64,000 nt of DNA from Sphingomonas sp. HF-S4 (GTDB lineage Bacteria; Pseudomonadota; Alphaproteobacteria; Sphingomonadales; Sphingomonadaceae). Made by a program: the position numbers and the translations under genes. Within the stretch, counting starts at the first letter, position 1, and every line of letters begins with the position of its first letter. Under the pieces are notes generated by a model. It saw only the letters and a list, made by a program, of their open reading frames with translations, was not told the DNA's origin and did not search any database. The stretch is from positions 3,286,001-3,350,000 of the forward strand of contig NZ_JAWJEJ010000001.1 in the NCBI RefSeq assembly GCF_032911445.1, given 5' to 3'. Below, piece by piece: positions 34,627 to 45,877 of this stretch.

Positions 34627-35541
34627 ATGGCCGCGCATCACGACCACCATCACCACGATCACGCGCCGGCCGATTTCGGCCGCGCCTTCGCGATCGGCAC
34701 CGCGCTCAACATCGGCTTCGTGGTCGTCGAGGGCGCTGCGGGGTTCCTGACCGATTCGATCGCGCTGCTCGCCGATGCCGGGCACAATTTGTCCGACGTG
34801 CTGGGGCTGCTCGTCGCCTGGGCCGCGGTCGAGCTCGGCAAGCGCCCCGCGTCGAAGCGCTTCACCTATGGCTTGCGCAGCAGCTCGATCCTCGCCGCAC
34901 TGACCAATTCGGTGCTGCTGCTCGTCGCGGTCGGCGCGATCGCCTGGGAAGCGGTCGGACGCTTCTCCGATCCACCCGCGATCGAAGGCGGCACGGTGAT
35001 GCTCGTCGCGGCCGCTGGCATCGTCGTCAACCTGTCGACCGCCTTGCTGTTCGCGCGCGGGCGCAAGCACGACATCAACATCCGCGGCGCCTATCTCCAC
35101 ATGGCGGCCGACGCCGCTGTCTCGGCCGGGGTGGTGATCGGCGGCGCGCTGATCCTGTGGACCGGCTCCGAATGGATCGATCCCGCGATCAGCCTGGTGA
35201 TCGTCGCGGTCATCCTGTGGAGCACCTGGGGCCTCGCGCGCGAATCGCTGGTGATGGTGCTCCAGGCCGTCCCCGAGGGAATCGATGCCGATGCGGTGCG
35301 CAGCACGCTGGCGACCCTGCCGGGCGTGGCACGCGTCCACGATCTTCATATCTGGCCGATGAGCACCACCGAGGCCGCGCTGACCGCGCACCTGGTGATG
35401 CCCGGCGGCCATCCGGGCGACGCGTTCCTGCGCGATCTCCAGCATCGCCTCGCGCACGACTTTCGCATCGATCACGCCACCGTCCAGATCGAGCTCGGCG
35501 AAGGCGCCGAATGCCGGATGCACGGCCACGCCCATGTCTGA
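34627..35541 (+). CDS. cation diffusion facilitator (Zn2+/Co2+ exporter)
   Basis: A 304-residue CDF transporter. A His-rich N-terminus (HHDHHHHDHAP) precedes six membrane helices (about 20-200). The metal site is LLADAGHNLSDVLG (HxxxD) in helix 2 and HMAADAAVSAG in helix 5, followed by a cytoplasmic domain (about 210-300) with VHDLHIWPMSTTEAALTAHL. It exports divalent metals, most often zinc, using the proton gradient. It overlaps the following HAD gene by eight bases. No metal regulator gene is adjacent. Confidence 0.92.
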   Translation: MAAHHDHHHHDHAPADFGRAFAIGTALNIGFVVVEGAAGFLTDSIALLADAGHNLSDVLGLLVAWAAVELGKRPASKRFTYGLRSSSILAALTNSVLLLVAVGAIAWEAVGRFSDPPAIEGGTVMLVAAAGIVVNLSTALLFARGRKHDINIRGAYLHMAADAAVSAGVVIGGALILWTGSEWIDPAISLVIVAVILWSTWGLARESLVMVLQAVPEGIDADAVRSTLATLPGVARVHDLHIWPMSTTEAALTAHLVMPGGHPGDAFLRDLQHRLAHDFRIDHATVQIELGEGAECRMHGHAHV

Positions 35542-36180
35542 GACCGTGCAGATCCGGCTGGTGATCTTCGACTTCGACGGCACCTTGTCGGACAGCGGCG
35601 ACTGGTTCCTCTCGGTGGTCGACGAGCTCGCGCGGAAATTCCGCTTCCGCACGGTCCAGCCTGGCGAAGTCGAGATGCTGCGCCACCGTAGCTCGCGGGA
35701 GGTCATCGACTTCCTCGGCATCTCCCGCTGGAAGATGCCGCTGATCGCGCGCTATCTCCGGAAGCTCGTCGGCCGCAACGCGCACCAGATCGAGCTGTTT
35801 CCAGGCACGCCGGACCTGCTCGAGCAGCTTTCCGACATGGGCATGAAGATCGCGCTGGTCACGTCGAACTCCGAAACCAATGCGCGTCGCATCCTGGGGC
35901 CGCAGCATGCTGCCCGAATCGATTTCTACGCCTGCGGCTCGTCGCTGTTCGGCAAGGCGCCCAAGTTCCGCCGGGTGCTCAAGAAGATGGGCATTCCCGC
36001 CGCGGCGACGCTGGCAATCGGCGACGAGACGCGCGACATCGACGCCGCGCGCGAAGTCGGCATGCGCGCGGGCTCGGTGCTGTGGGGCTATGCCAGCGAG
36101 GCGGTGCTGATCGCGCTCGGCCCCGACGCGACGTTTCGCGAGCCGCAGGACATCCTGGATTACGTCGCGGCACATCGCGG

Positions 36181-36184
<4 letters not shown>
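35534..36184 (+). CDS. HAD family hydrolase, phosphoglycolate-phosphatase-like
   Basis: A 216-residue phosphatase of the haloacid dehalogenase superfamily. The nucleophile motif is FDFDGTLSDSG (residues 12-22), motif II is ALVTSNSE and motif III/IV is AIGDETRDIDAAREVG. A helical cap lies between the first two. The substrate is not predictable. It is coupled to the CDF gene by overlap and its last bases overlap the convergent cupin-fusion gene. Confidence 0.85.
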
Positions 36185-38011
<1,827 letters not shown>

Positions 38012-38052
38012 CTTAACCATCTTGTGTTCCGTCGCGGGACTGCTCGGAATCG

Positions 38053-39096
38053 GTGAGCGCATCGCTTAAGGTTTTGCGATATATGGGCTGCCGTTCGGAG
38101 TCGTCATGGCTCCCGGGGGCAGCGCACTTGTTCTGGCGGCGGTTCACTCGAGTACAGGCACGCGGACTGGCGGCGGCGGCGATCGCATCGCTGGTCGGCG
38201 CGGGTTTCTCGGCGCACGCCCTGAACTCGGATGGCGCGATCGACGCCGAAAAGCCCGCCGTCAGCGGCTACGAGGCCGACGATCATTTTCCTGGTGCCGC
38301 CTTCTACACTGCAATCTCCGACGAAGCGGCGGTGTCGGCAGGCACCACCGGCACGATCGCGCTGCCCGAGACGCCGGTGCCCGCCAATGCCGTTATCGAC
38401 TCGTCGATCCAGCCCGCCGCGCCGTTCCGGCTTGCCGGCTCCAGCCTCGATCATGCCCGCGCGCTCCAGTGCCTGACCACGGCGATCTTTTACGAGGCGG
38501 CTAGCGAGCCCGATGACGGCCAGCGCGCCGTCGCGCAGGTGGTACTCAATCGCGTGCGCCACCCGGCGTTCCCGGCGACGGTGTGCGGCGTGGTGTTCCA
38601 GGGGTCGGAGAAGCGCGGCTGCCAGTTCAGCTTCGCGTGCGACGGCGCGATGGCGCGGGTGCCCTCGCGCACCGCGTGGGCGCGCGCGGCACGCGTCGCG
38701 GAAGCGGCGCTCGCCGGCAGTGTGTTTGCGCCGGTCGGCATGGCGACGCATTACCACACCTATGCCGTCACGCCGTCGTGGAACCGCAGCCTGGTGATGA
38801 CCGGCGTCTATGGCGCGCACTTTTTTCACCGCTGGAAGGGCTGGTGGGGGATGGGCGCGGCGTTTCGCCAGGCCTATCTCGGCGGCGAGCCCGTGCCTGC
38901 GCCGCACGCCAGTGCCGCGCCTCCCGTAGTCGCGGCGGCCGCGCCCGCACTGCCGGCGCCCCAACCCGTCACGGTGCGCGAGGCGATCCAGCCGGCCTAT
39001 GTCCAGAGCGGCGCACCGGTCGCCGCCTATGCCGCGGCCGACACGGACTCGCAGATCCTCGACAAGTGGAAAGACAGCGGCAAGCCGCTGCGCTGA
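38053..39096 (+). CDS. SleB-type cell wall hydrolase
   Basis: 347 residues starting with GTG (MSASLKVLRYM), or with the ATG at 38083. A membrane anchor near residues 28-58 is followed by a spacer and a Hydrolase_2 (SleB/CwlJ) domain at about 135-265: CLTTAIFYEAASEPDDGQRA, VAQVVLNRVRHPAFP, CQFSFACDG, ATHYHTYAVTPSW. The catalytic Glu is in FYEAA. A Pro/Ala-rich tail follows. It would cleave peptidoglycan in the periplasm; in non-sporeformers the role is usually wall remodelling. Confidence 0.88.
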   Translation: MSASLKVLRYMGCRSESSWLPGAAHLFWRRFTRVQARGLAAAAIASLVGAGFSAHALNSDGAIDAEKPAVSGYEADDHFPGAAFYTAISDEAAVSAGTTGTIALPETPVPANAVIDSSIQPAAPFRLAGSSLDHARALQCLTTAIFYEAASEPDDGQRAVAQVVLNRVRHPAFPATVCGVVFQGSEKRGCQFSFACDGAMARVPSRTAWARAARVAEAALAGSVFAPVGMATHYHTYAVTPSWNRSLVMTGVYGAHFFHRWKGWWGMGAAFRQAYLGGEPVPAPHASAAPPVVAAAAPALPAPQPVTVREAIQPAYVQSGAPVAAYAAADTDSQILDKWKDSGKPLR

Positions 39097-39159
39097 GCCG
39101 CGTGGCCCGGCCGCCCGCCAACATCGTCAATCGCGCGTTAACCTGCTGCCCCTAGGGTA

Positions 39160-39198
39160 GCGGGCGCTCTCACTGCGTGCGGCAAGGAGAGCGCCCGC
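39160..39198. terminator. hairpin after the cell wall hydrolase gene
   Basis: A perfect 12-base-pair stem, GCGGGCGCTCTC and its complement at 39187-39198, with a 15-base loop. There is no T-run on either side, so intrinsic termination is uncertain. It lies between the SleB-type gene and the 3' end of the pilus operon. The rest of 39097-39345 shows nothing recognisable. Confidence 0.45.
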
Positions 39199-39345
39199 GC
39201 TGCCGCGTTGGGTCATCCGGGGGGAGATGACGCGGCAGCTAGTCGATACTGTCTTGACGGGCGCGACCTGGAAGCTGGGCAGCGCTCGCTTTACGAACCG
39301 CGCACGTTGCGGCCGGAGCCGCGGCGTGCGGTAGGGATCACGGCA

Positions 39346-40266
39346 TCATCGCGGCGCGATCGATACGGTGATTAGGTCGCTGTACAACCCGGCGCGCTTG
39401 CCCGCGACGCTGCCGATCATGAAGCGCATCGGCAGCGTTTCGCGGGTCGGATCCTTGCCGGTCGAAGTGTATTTGGCCGTCGAGGCGAGCGAGAGCGTGC
39501 TTTCGCCGACCATCAGCTGATACGGCACGCTCCAGTCGGTATTGGCCATCTTGAGTAGGCCATTGTTCTTCGACACGAATTCGAGCCGATAGGCGCGGGT
39601 GCTCGCGACGGTGACGTTGAGCGGCACGCGCGCGACGCCTTCGCTCAGCTCGCCCAGATCGACCAGCGCCTGGCCGCCGTTGCGGCGATACTGGCCCGAA
39701 AGCCCGAGCACCGCCGAGGGCAGCACGTTCACCCCGAGCACGAACGACCGCATGGCAAGCGCGTCGCTGCGGCCCTTTTCCTGCGCAATCAGCGTAACGC
39801 GCTGCGTGTAGAGCCCGTCGGCGATCAGCCCATCCTCGTCGGCGCTAAACTGGAAGCGGACGAGCTGCTGGCCGCGCGGCTGGACGACGACCGGCCGCTG
39901 CGTAAACCGCGCGATGGTGCGCCCCGAAACCGGCGTGGCATTGCTGTTCGAGAACTGGTCGAGCAGCGTGTAGGTGACGCGGCCGGTGCGCCCCGCCTGC
40001 GTCAGGCCGAACGCTTCCTGATCGACCACGAAGATCGGATCGAACGCGCACGCCGCGCCGCCCTCGTTATGGAACATCACATCGAACGTGCCGATCGGCG
40101 CGGTAGTCGCGAACGGGTCGTAGCCCTGGATGATCCAGTTGGTCGCGGCGCTGTCGATCCGCAGCGCGCAATCACTGCGCGCCGCGAGAGAGGCCTGCGC
40201 CCAGGCGGGTGCGGCGGAAGCCAGTGCCGCGGCGAATGCCAATGTGGCCGAAATCAGGGTCTTCAT
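39346..40266 (-). CDS. spore-coat-U-like pilus protein, probable tip subunit
   Basis: A 306-residue exported protein (signal peptide to AWAQ, about residue 24). Its N-terminal part has a Cys pair (RSDCALRI, GAACAFDP), and its C-terminal half is an SCPU-like beta domain (VPLNVTVASTRAYRLEFVSK, LPMRFMIGSVAGKRAGLYSD, LITVSIAPR). It is last in the pilus operon, eight bases after the usher, where Csu-type loci encode the tip adhesin. Adhesin role is inferred from position and two-domain size. Confidence 0.75.
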   Translation of the reverse strand: MKTLISATLAFAAALASAAPAWAQASLAARSDCALRIDSAATNWIIQGYDPFATTAPIGTFDVMFHNEGGAACAFDPIFVVDQEAFGLTQAGRTGRVTYTLLDQFSNSNATPVSGRTIARFTQRPVVVQPRGQQLVRFQFSADEDGLIADGLYTQRVTLIAQEKGRSDALAMRSFVLGVNVLPSAVLGLSGQYRRNGGQALVDLGELSEGVARVPLNVTVASTRAYRLEFVSKNNGLLKMANTDWSVPYQLMVGESTLSLASTAKYTSTGKDPTRETLPMRFMIGSVAGKRAGLYSDLITVSIAPR

Positions 40267-40273
40267 AATCACC

Positions 40274-42916
40274 TCAATTCGCCGGCTTTAGCTTTATAGT
40301 CTTAAGATCGACGAGACCAGTCGTGTCCGCGGGGACCTTGAACTCGAACGCCGTCGGCCCCGCACCAAGCTCGACGCGGTAATCGACTGCCGGGCGCAGG
40401 TTCTGGATCGCGAACCGCCCGACCGAATTGGTGAAGAAGGGCAAGGGTTCCTTGTCCTTGCCGTCCTTGGCGATCACCCGCCCGCCCGCCAGCGATACCG
40501 GCGAGCCGTCGGGGAAGGTTAGCACGCCGGCGGCACTCACGAACGCGTCGGTGCCGACCCTGAGCGTGTAGCCGCTGTGATAGCGCGGATTGACGCGCGC
40601 GACGCCGGGCCCGGTATCGTAGCCGAGCGGCGGATTCTCGACGTCGTACTGGATCGGCTGGTTGACGTAGCTATTGAGATAGCCGTTGACCGCCGCACCG
40701 AACGTGCCGCTCTTGCTCATATAGTCGTTGCTGACCAGCGACTGGCCGGCAACGACGCTGTGGCCCTTCAGGTTCTTGTGCGGGTAGAGCAAGGCGAAGC
40801 TGTCGTTGACGCGGCGGCCCACGCCGACCACGCCGTCTGCAAACGCGATCGACGTGCCGACGCGCACCGACGAGACGTTGACCTCGCCGATCCGGCCGAT
40901 GTTCGGACCATAGCTGGCATGCGTCACCGTCGCGTCGAAGCGATTGGCGATATAATCGACGAAGCCCTGCCCTGCGACGGTGCGGTCGTCGCGCGTTGCG
41001 ACCGCGCCATAGCCGATGCTGCCGATCTGATTCGACGAAGCGTGGAGATAGGAGAGCGAGCTGTTGTCGGTGCTGCTCTCGTGCCGTGCTTCGAAGCGGT
41101 CGCGGAAATTGGGCTGGTAGACCAGGGCGATGTTGAAGCCGAGGCCGCGGCCGCGGCCTATCGCGCTGTCGAACTTCGAATATTCGACCCCGGCGCGGAC
41201 GCTGAAGCGGCGGTCGAAATAATAATTGCCCGACGCGCCGATGCGGTAGCTGTCGTTGCGGTTGCGGCTCTTGAGGTAGCTCGCGCTGATCAGCGCCGAG
41301 AAGCGCTGGCTGATCTGTCGCGTATATTGGCCGTTGACCGAGAACGAGCTGCTATTGTCCGCAAGTGGCGAGGACAGATAAGCATAATGCCGCGACAGAT
41401 AGTCCGCGCGGATGCTTGCCGAATCGACGAGTCCGCCGCGATCGATCAGCTGGTCGAACCCGACGCCCCCCGAAAAACCCTTGCCGACGTCGCGCGAATT
41501 GCTGACGCCGCCGTCCAGCAGCAGCCGCGAACCGCCGCCGAGCACGAACTGGGTCTGGCCGGTTAGCGTCTGGACGCGCGCGCTCGCCTGCACGCCGATG
41601 CCGATCGCCGGCGCATCGACAAACGCCTTGCGGAAGAAACCCGAGAAGGCGACCGGGCCGTTATACACCGGCGAGCGGCCGAAATTGTTGCTCGTCGGGC
41701 CGATATAGGCGGCATATTCGAAGTCGCCGGGTACCAGGTCGATCGGATCGAGATACTGGCTGTAGTTGATCGACTGGATCGCGCCCGAATTGTCGCGAAC
41801 TTCGATCTGGACGTCGTTGCTGCCCGCAAGCAGCGGCAGCGAGCTGAAGTCGTACGATCCCGCATCGAGCCGCAGCTCGCGATACAGCACGCCGTTGCGC
41901 AGGATGCGCACGCTCGCGTCGCGCTGGAGCACCAGCTGGCGGTTGCCCTGTAGCACCGACGAGCGATACGGATCGAAGCGCTGGCGCTGACGGCTGACGC
42001 CGACGCCGCCCATCTGGACGAAACCCTGCTGGCCGCGAACCTCGGGCGTGAGGTCGCCGAGATACCAGCGCCGATACGCGGTCGGCTCGTCATAGACGAA
42101 GCGCGCATAGTTGCGGTCGAAGCGATAGCTATCGCCGGCGAAGCCCTGCGTGCCGAACTGGCCATCGGCTTCGAGCACGACACCCCCATAGCGCAGCGCC
42201 GTGTTGAGCGCGACCGAGGGCGGGCCGTTGTTACCGCCGCGCCAGGCATGCGCATAGAAGGCGTTGATGTTGAGGAAGGCGGAGAAGTCCGCAGGTTGCA
42301 GGTCGATTGTCTCGTCGCCGGGCGTGGGCGGTGCGAACAGCTGCTGGAGCGAGCGCCGCGACGGATCGATCGTCAGCACCACCACCGCCAGGCTCGACGG
42401 ATCATATTCGAACGAGATGCCCAGCGGCTTCAGATCGTCCGATTCGATCCGGTCCTTGCCCGGCGACGCGGCGAGCAACTGCGCGCGCGCCTCCTCGTTG
42501 AGCAGCCCCGCGATCAGCGTCTCGAACGGCTTGCGCTCGACGAGCAGCCGATCGTCGAAGGTCAGCCGGATCGGCATGTCGCCCAGCGAGCGCTGCTTGA
42601 ACAGCAGCGGCACGGTGAGGTCCATGTCGCGGTCATAGGGGTTGATGTCGGGCCGGCCATGCTTGCCGATCGGCAGCCCCGCCGTGCCGGTCTGGCCGAC
42701 CATGGGCAGTGCGTCGATGTCGGGCTTGGCGCCGCCGGGCAGCGGCACCGAGCCCGATTGCTGCGGCGGGGTCGGCGACGGGCTGGGCAGCGGGACGGTC
42801 GTCTGCGGCGCGGGCGCTGGCTGCGTGCGCGGCAGCGGCACGGAAACCTGCGCCGCGGCGGTTCCGCTGGTCAGGCAGAACCACGCCGTGGCGCCGAGCA
42901 GCCGGCTGCGGCTCAC
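40274..42916 (-). CDS. fimbrial outer-membrane usher
   Basis: 880 residues. The GTG start overlaps the chaperone stop (GTGA). A signal peptide ends at AAAQ (residue 23) and a Pro-rich spacer (about 25-75) follows, longer than in FimD/CsuD. Then come an N-terminal domain with FKQRSLGDMPIRLTFDD, the barrel and plug region (RRWYLGDLTPEVRGQQGF, VRILRNGVLYRELRLDAG, SQYLDPIDLVPGDFEY), and C-terminal domains (YTLRVGTDAFVSAAGVLTFP). It forms the export channel and assembles subunits delivered by the chaperone encoded upstream. The spacer may be a clade feature. Confidence 0.88.
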   Translation of the reverse strand: MSRSRLLGATAWFCLTSGTAAAQVSVPLPRTQPAPAPQTTVPLPSPSPTPPQQSGSVPLPGGAKPDIDALPMVGQTGTAGLPIGKHGRPDINPYDRDMDLTVPLLFKQRSLGDMPIRLTFDDRLLVERKPFETLIAGLLNEEARAQLLAASPGKDRIESDDLKPLGISFEYDPSSLAVVVLTIDPSRRSLQQLFAPPTPGDETIDLQPADFSAFLNINAFYAHAWRGGNNGPPSVALNTALRYGGVVLEADGQFGTQGFAGDSYRFDRNYARFVYDEPTAYRRWYLGDLTPEVRGQQGFVQMGGVGVSRQRQRFDPYRSSVLQGNRQLVLQRDASVRILRNGVLYRELRLDAGSYDFSSLPLLAGSNDVQIEVRDNSGAIQSINYSQYLDPIDLVPGDFEYAAYIGPTSNNFGRSPVYNGPVAFSGFFRKAFVDAPAIGIGVQASARVQTLTGQTQFVLGGGSRLLLDGGVSNSRDVGKGFSGGVGFDQLIDRGGLVDSASIRADYLSRHYAYLSSPLADNSSSFSVNGQYTRQISQRFSALISASYLKSRNRNDSYRIGASGNYYFDRRFSVRAGVEYSKFDSAIGRGRGLGFNIALVYQPNFRDRFEARHESSTDNSSLSYLHASSNQIGSIGYGAVATRDDRTVAGQGFVDYIANRFDATVTHASYGPNIGRIGEVNVSSVRVGTSIAFADGVVGVGRRVNDSFALLYPHKNLKGHSVVAGQSLVSNDYMSKSGTFGAAVNGYLNSYVNQPIQYDVENPPLGYDTGPGVARVNPRYHSGYTLRVGTDAFVSAAGVLTFPDGSPVSLAGGRVIAKDGKDKEPLPFFTNSVGRFAIQNLRPAVDYRVELGAGPTAFEFKVPADTTGLVDLKTIKLKPAN

Positions 42917-43728
42917 TGCAGGAACTTGACGGTGATCGGGCCGGGCCCGAACGCGCGGGCGAGCGGCAGCTGGAAGGTGCGCACGCCCCCCCCGCCCTGG
43001 ATGTACCCGCTGCCGACGACGCGGCTGAGCTCTTCCTGGCTGACCAGGATCCGCAGCGGCTTGCCGTCGGTGCCCTTGCCCTCGAAGCCCCATTTCAGCG
43101 CCGACATCATCGCGTGGCGCCGACCGCTATTCTTCATCGTGACTTCGACGCCGGGCACCTTGGGCGGCAACGGATCGCCCTGTTTCGCCGCGGGCGGCTG
43201 ATAGTCGATCGTCTTGACCGAGGTCGTCTCGACATTGGGCTTGGCGCCGGGCGGGGCGACAACGACCAGCGCCTTCATGTGATAAACCACCTGCACCTGC
43301 GCCGATTGCGCGCCGGCGCCCGGATCGACGGGCACGGGGAGCTGGTTGACCGAGAGATAATAAGCCTGCGAGGTCGGAATATCGGCGGCGCCCACCCATT
43401 GCAGGCGCACGACCTGGCGCGCGCCCTGGGGGAGCATGCCCTGCGGCGGGAAGACGATGAAATCGGCATCAGCCGGGGTTTCGGTCGGGACACCGCTCTC
43501 GTCGAAGTTGAGGCGCGTGATCCGCGTCTCGAACGGCAGGCGGCCGGCATTGAGGTTCTGCACTTCCACGCGCGCGACAGCGTCGCTCCCCGTGGTGGTC
43601 ATCTCGACGATCATCGGCGAGACGCGCATCGCATAAACCGAGACGCCGCCCACGACGAGCGCGGTCGCGACGATGGCCGAACCGATAGCGGTCCGCTGGA
43701 ACTTGCTGAACACTGGCGAGGCCCCCAC
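42913..43728 (-). CDS. periplasmic pilus chaperone
   Basis: A 271-residue PapD-fold chaperone. An N-terminal hydrophobic anchor or signal (about 15-34) is followed by RVSPMIVEMTTTGSDAVARV, FPPQGMLPQGARQVVRLQW (the usual binding strand) and AYYLSVNQLPVPVD. The second domain has VVYHMKALVVVAPPG. It caps pilus subunits by strand complementation. It is 107 bases downstream of the major subunit gene, beyond a hairpin, and overlaps the usher start. Confidence 0.88.
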   Translation of the reverse strand: MGASPVFSKFQRTAIGSAIVATALVVGGVSVYAMRVSPMIVEMTTTGSDAVARVEVQNLNAGRLPFETRITRLNFDESGVPTETPADADFIVFPPQGMLPQGARQVVRLQWVGAADIPTSQAYYLSVNQLPVPVDPGAGAQSAQVQVVYHMKALVVVAPPGAKPNVETTSVKTIDYQPPAAKQGDPLPPKVPGVEVTMKNSGRRHAMMSALKWGFEGKGTDGKPLRILVSQEELSRVVGSGYIQGGGGVRTFQLPLARAFGPGPITVKFLQ

Positions 43729-43776
43729 CCCTAATGCTTCGCCCGAAATACGGGCGAATCGATACGCAATACTCGA

Positions 43777-43803
43777 AAGGGGGAGGATTGTCTCCTCCCC
43801 CTT
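43777..43803 (-). terminator. intercistronic hairpin after the major pilin gene
   Basis: An 11-base-pair stem AAGGGGGAGGA / TCCTCCCCCTT with a five-base loop; on the minus strand it is followed by TCG after a short T-run. It lies between the major subunit and chaperone genes. A partial terminator here would give many subunits per chaperone and usher. Confidence 0.65.
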
Positions 43804-43835
43804 CCTTTAGTCAGGCATACTGCCGGACCGCTGGA

Positions 43836-44567
43836 TCAGAGAGCCTTGAGCTCGACGGTCAGCGTGTCCGAGTAGTTGCCGGCGACCAGCGCCTTGCTGG
43901 GCGCGGGCGCCAGGATGGTCAGCGTCATGTCCGAGCGCCATGCACCGCCGGTCCAGACCTTCTGCGCGTCGCCTGCAGCGGCAACGACGTTCTGGGTCGA
44001 GCCCGAAGCACCGGCCGAGGTGTTGGTGGTCGCTTCGAAGGTCGCGGTGGCCGAGTACGGGATGTTCGCCTGGAACTCGTCCGAGTCATAGCCGCCAGCA
44101 GCCGCATTGACGAGGCCGAGCTGGTTCTTCTTCAGCGTGACGGTGTTGTTGAAGTTGCAGCCCGCGGTGGTCGAGTTCACGACGGCGCTGGCCGACGACA
44201 TCATGTCGAACGCGCTGTTGACGTTGGTGTTCGAGTTCGTGTTCACGCCAATCGTGCCGAAGTCGAGCGTGTGCGCGGTGCTGCTGCCGCCATAGTAGGA
44301 GCAGTCCTTGCTCACCGAACCCTTGATCAGCCAGGTGTTGGTGACGGTCGGCGACGCGGCCTGCGAGTTGCCGTCGTTCAGGCCCCACTGGCTGTAACCG
44401 ACGCCGCCGCTGAGGACGAGGCCAACGGCGTAGCCGAGGGTCGTCGAGTGGCTCGTTGTGCCGCCGATGATGCCCGGCGTCTGACCCGAGAAGGCGATGT
44501 CGTCAGCCTGAGCGACGCCAGCGGTCGAGAGCAGCGCAACAGCGGCTGCCGAGAGAAGCTTCTTCAT
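43836..44567 (-). CDS. major pilus subunit, spore-coat-U type
   Basis: 243 residues. A signal peptide ends at AQA-DDI (about residue 21). The mature protein is Gly/Ser/Thr/Asn-rich with few charges. Two Cys residues (KDCSYYGG and TAGCNFNN) can form the usual disulfide, and the C-terminal strand SDTLTVELKAL resembles SCPU pilins. AGTGGGGAATTGCAC gives a strong ribosome site at 44567, better than the upstream frame. The composition and the hairpin after it suggest the most abundant subunit. Confidence 0.8.
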   Translation of the reverse strand: MKKLLSAAAVALLSTAGVAQADDIAFSGQTPGIIGGTTSHSTTLGYAVGLVLSGGVGYSQWGLNDGNSQAASPTVTNTWLIKGSVSKDCSYYGGSSTAHTLDFGTIGVNTNSNTNVNSAFDMMSSASAVVNSTTAGCNFNNTVTLKKNQLGLVNAAAGGYDSDEFQANIPYSATATFEATTNTSAGASGSTQNVVAAAGDAQKVWTGGAWRSDMTLTILAPAPSKALVAGNYSDTLTVELKAL

Positions 44568-44645
44568 GTGCAATTCCCCACTTGGTTTCGGCGCCTCCCG
44601 ACGTTGTTGCCGAGTCGATCGCCGATAGTTGACGTTTAACAAGTA

Positions 44646-44658
44646 TTGGCAAACATTC
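44646..44658. promoter_or_regulatory. candidate operator upstream of the major pilin gene
   Basis: TTGGCAAACATTC lies about 85 bases before the pilin start, in an AT-rich stretch. It differs at only two positions from TTGGTCAACATTC at 47452-47464 upstream of the winged-helix regulator. Sharing may be chance; proposed as a binding site for that regulator. Confidence 0.3.
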
Positions 44659-44790
44659 AACAATTATCTGTTTGCATTAACCACCATTATTCCAACGTCG
44701 GAACAGCAATGGCAAGTTTCGATCAATACTGAACGGGTCCAGTATCAACCGGATTGCGACCCTTTACTTGGGTAGTCGTTATTATTTATT

Positions 44791-45429
44791 TCAGTTGGGA
44801 GCGATAGTTATCTCGATTACTTCCCCGTACTGACCGGCAAGCAGGCCAGCCTCTTTGGTGACACTGCCAAGACTGAGCCGCAGCAGCAGCCCGTCCATCG
44901 CAATGCCATCCGCACTCGAGATGGTTTGCCCGCCGGTGAGCGAACGCCCCTCGAAAATCTTGGATATCATCTCGGTGGTCGGGCGGCGGACCGGCAGCTC
45001 GACGTCGAGGACGTAAGGAATCGAACCCGCATAGGGGCCCGAGCCGTTCGGCATTTCGGAATGGGCAAGCGCGCCGTTCTGCGCCTTGATCTGCATCTTG
45101 AACGGCACGTTGCAGTCGAGCGCCACTTTCACCGCTGCAGCCTTGCCCGGACGAGTCAGATCGCCGAAGTCAGCCGTGGGCATCGAACCCATCTGGCAGC
45201 GCTGGGCAATGCTACCCTGCACGGCGATGTCGACCGACTTCACATTGGAGATTTCCTGCGCGGCGGCAGGCGCGGCAAGCGCACCGCCGAGCAGCAGCGC
45301 GGCACCGGCCACAGCGAGGCGAACGCGCGCCGAGACCGAGGCCCGGGCGGCGGCGCTGTCCTGAGATGCCTGGAAATGTGCGCCCTGCGGCGCGCCCCCC
45401 GCTCTATACTCCGCCGCAGCGTCCGACAT
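44791..45429 (-). CDS. minor pilus subunit, spore-coat-U domain
   Basis: A 212-residue exported protein. After a hydrophilic leader (MSDAAAEYRAGGAPQGAHF) comes a signal-like helix ending PAAAQEISN (about residue 58), so the true start could be nearer to it. The SCPU domain has IAVQGSIAQRCQMGSMPTAD, VALDCNVPFKMQIKAQNGAL (the two disulfide Cys) and GLLAGQYGEVIEITIAPN. First gene of the pilus operon; 223 bases of AT-rich DNA separate it from the major subunit gene, so the latter may also have its own promoter. Confidence 0.78.
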   Translation of the reverse strand: MSDAAAEYRAGGAPQGAHFQASQDSAAARASVSARVRLAVAGAALLLGGALAAPAAAQEISNVKSVDIAVQGSIAQRCQMGSMPTADFGDLTRPGKAAAVKVALDCNVPFKMQIKAQNGALAHSEMPNGSGPYAGSIPYVLDVELPVRRPTTEMISKIFEGRSLTGGQTISSADGIAMDGLLLRLSLGSVTKEAGLLAGQYGEVIEITIAPN

Positions 45430-45877
45430 ACCGATTCGGCGCGCACCATAGGTGCGCAACGATTCGTTTTGCGGACGGTGCGGGCGGCTCCCCCCGGAGC
45501 ACATACCCTCAACTCCCCTCACCGATTAAACCTTTAATAGGGTCTTAACCTGCGACGAGTCGATGGATTTAAAGAGTTAATCCGTCCCGGAAGCGCACAT
45601 CCGCAAATTTACGGAACGTAAACAACCGGTTATCTCTTAAATTTTTTGTAAGGAAATACCCGGTAACAGGCGGAGTCGACCGCTTCCGGCCGAATCGCCT
45701 GGAGCGACTCGGCAGCTCGTCGAGTCGCATCAACGCTTCACCGCAGGCAGCGGGCCATTTTGGAACGGCCTCTTTTCGCCCGGCGTTGATACATTCTTAG
45801 ATCATTAACTCTGCGTATCAATCATATTTTCAATGGGACGTGAGATCAGGCCTGATCCAGCAGCAACGGGTGTTACG
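45430..45877. promoter_or_regulatory. divergent control region of the pilus operon
   Basis: 448 bases without a gene. AT-rich islands lie at 45530-45660 and 45780-45835, including GTTAATCC, AACCGGTT (palindrome near 45627) and TTGATACATTC at 45786-45796, a weaker relative of the motif at 44646. The middle is ordinary GC-rich DNA. No RNA gene recognised. Confidence 0.45.
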
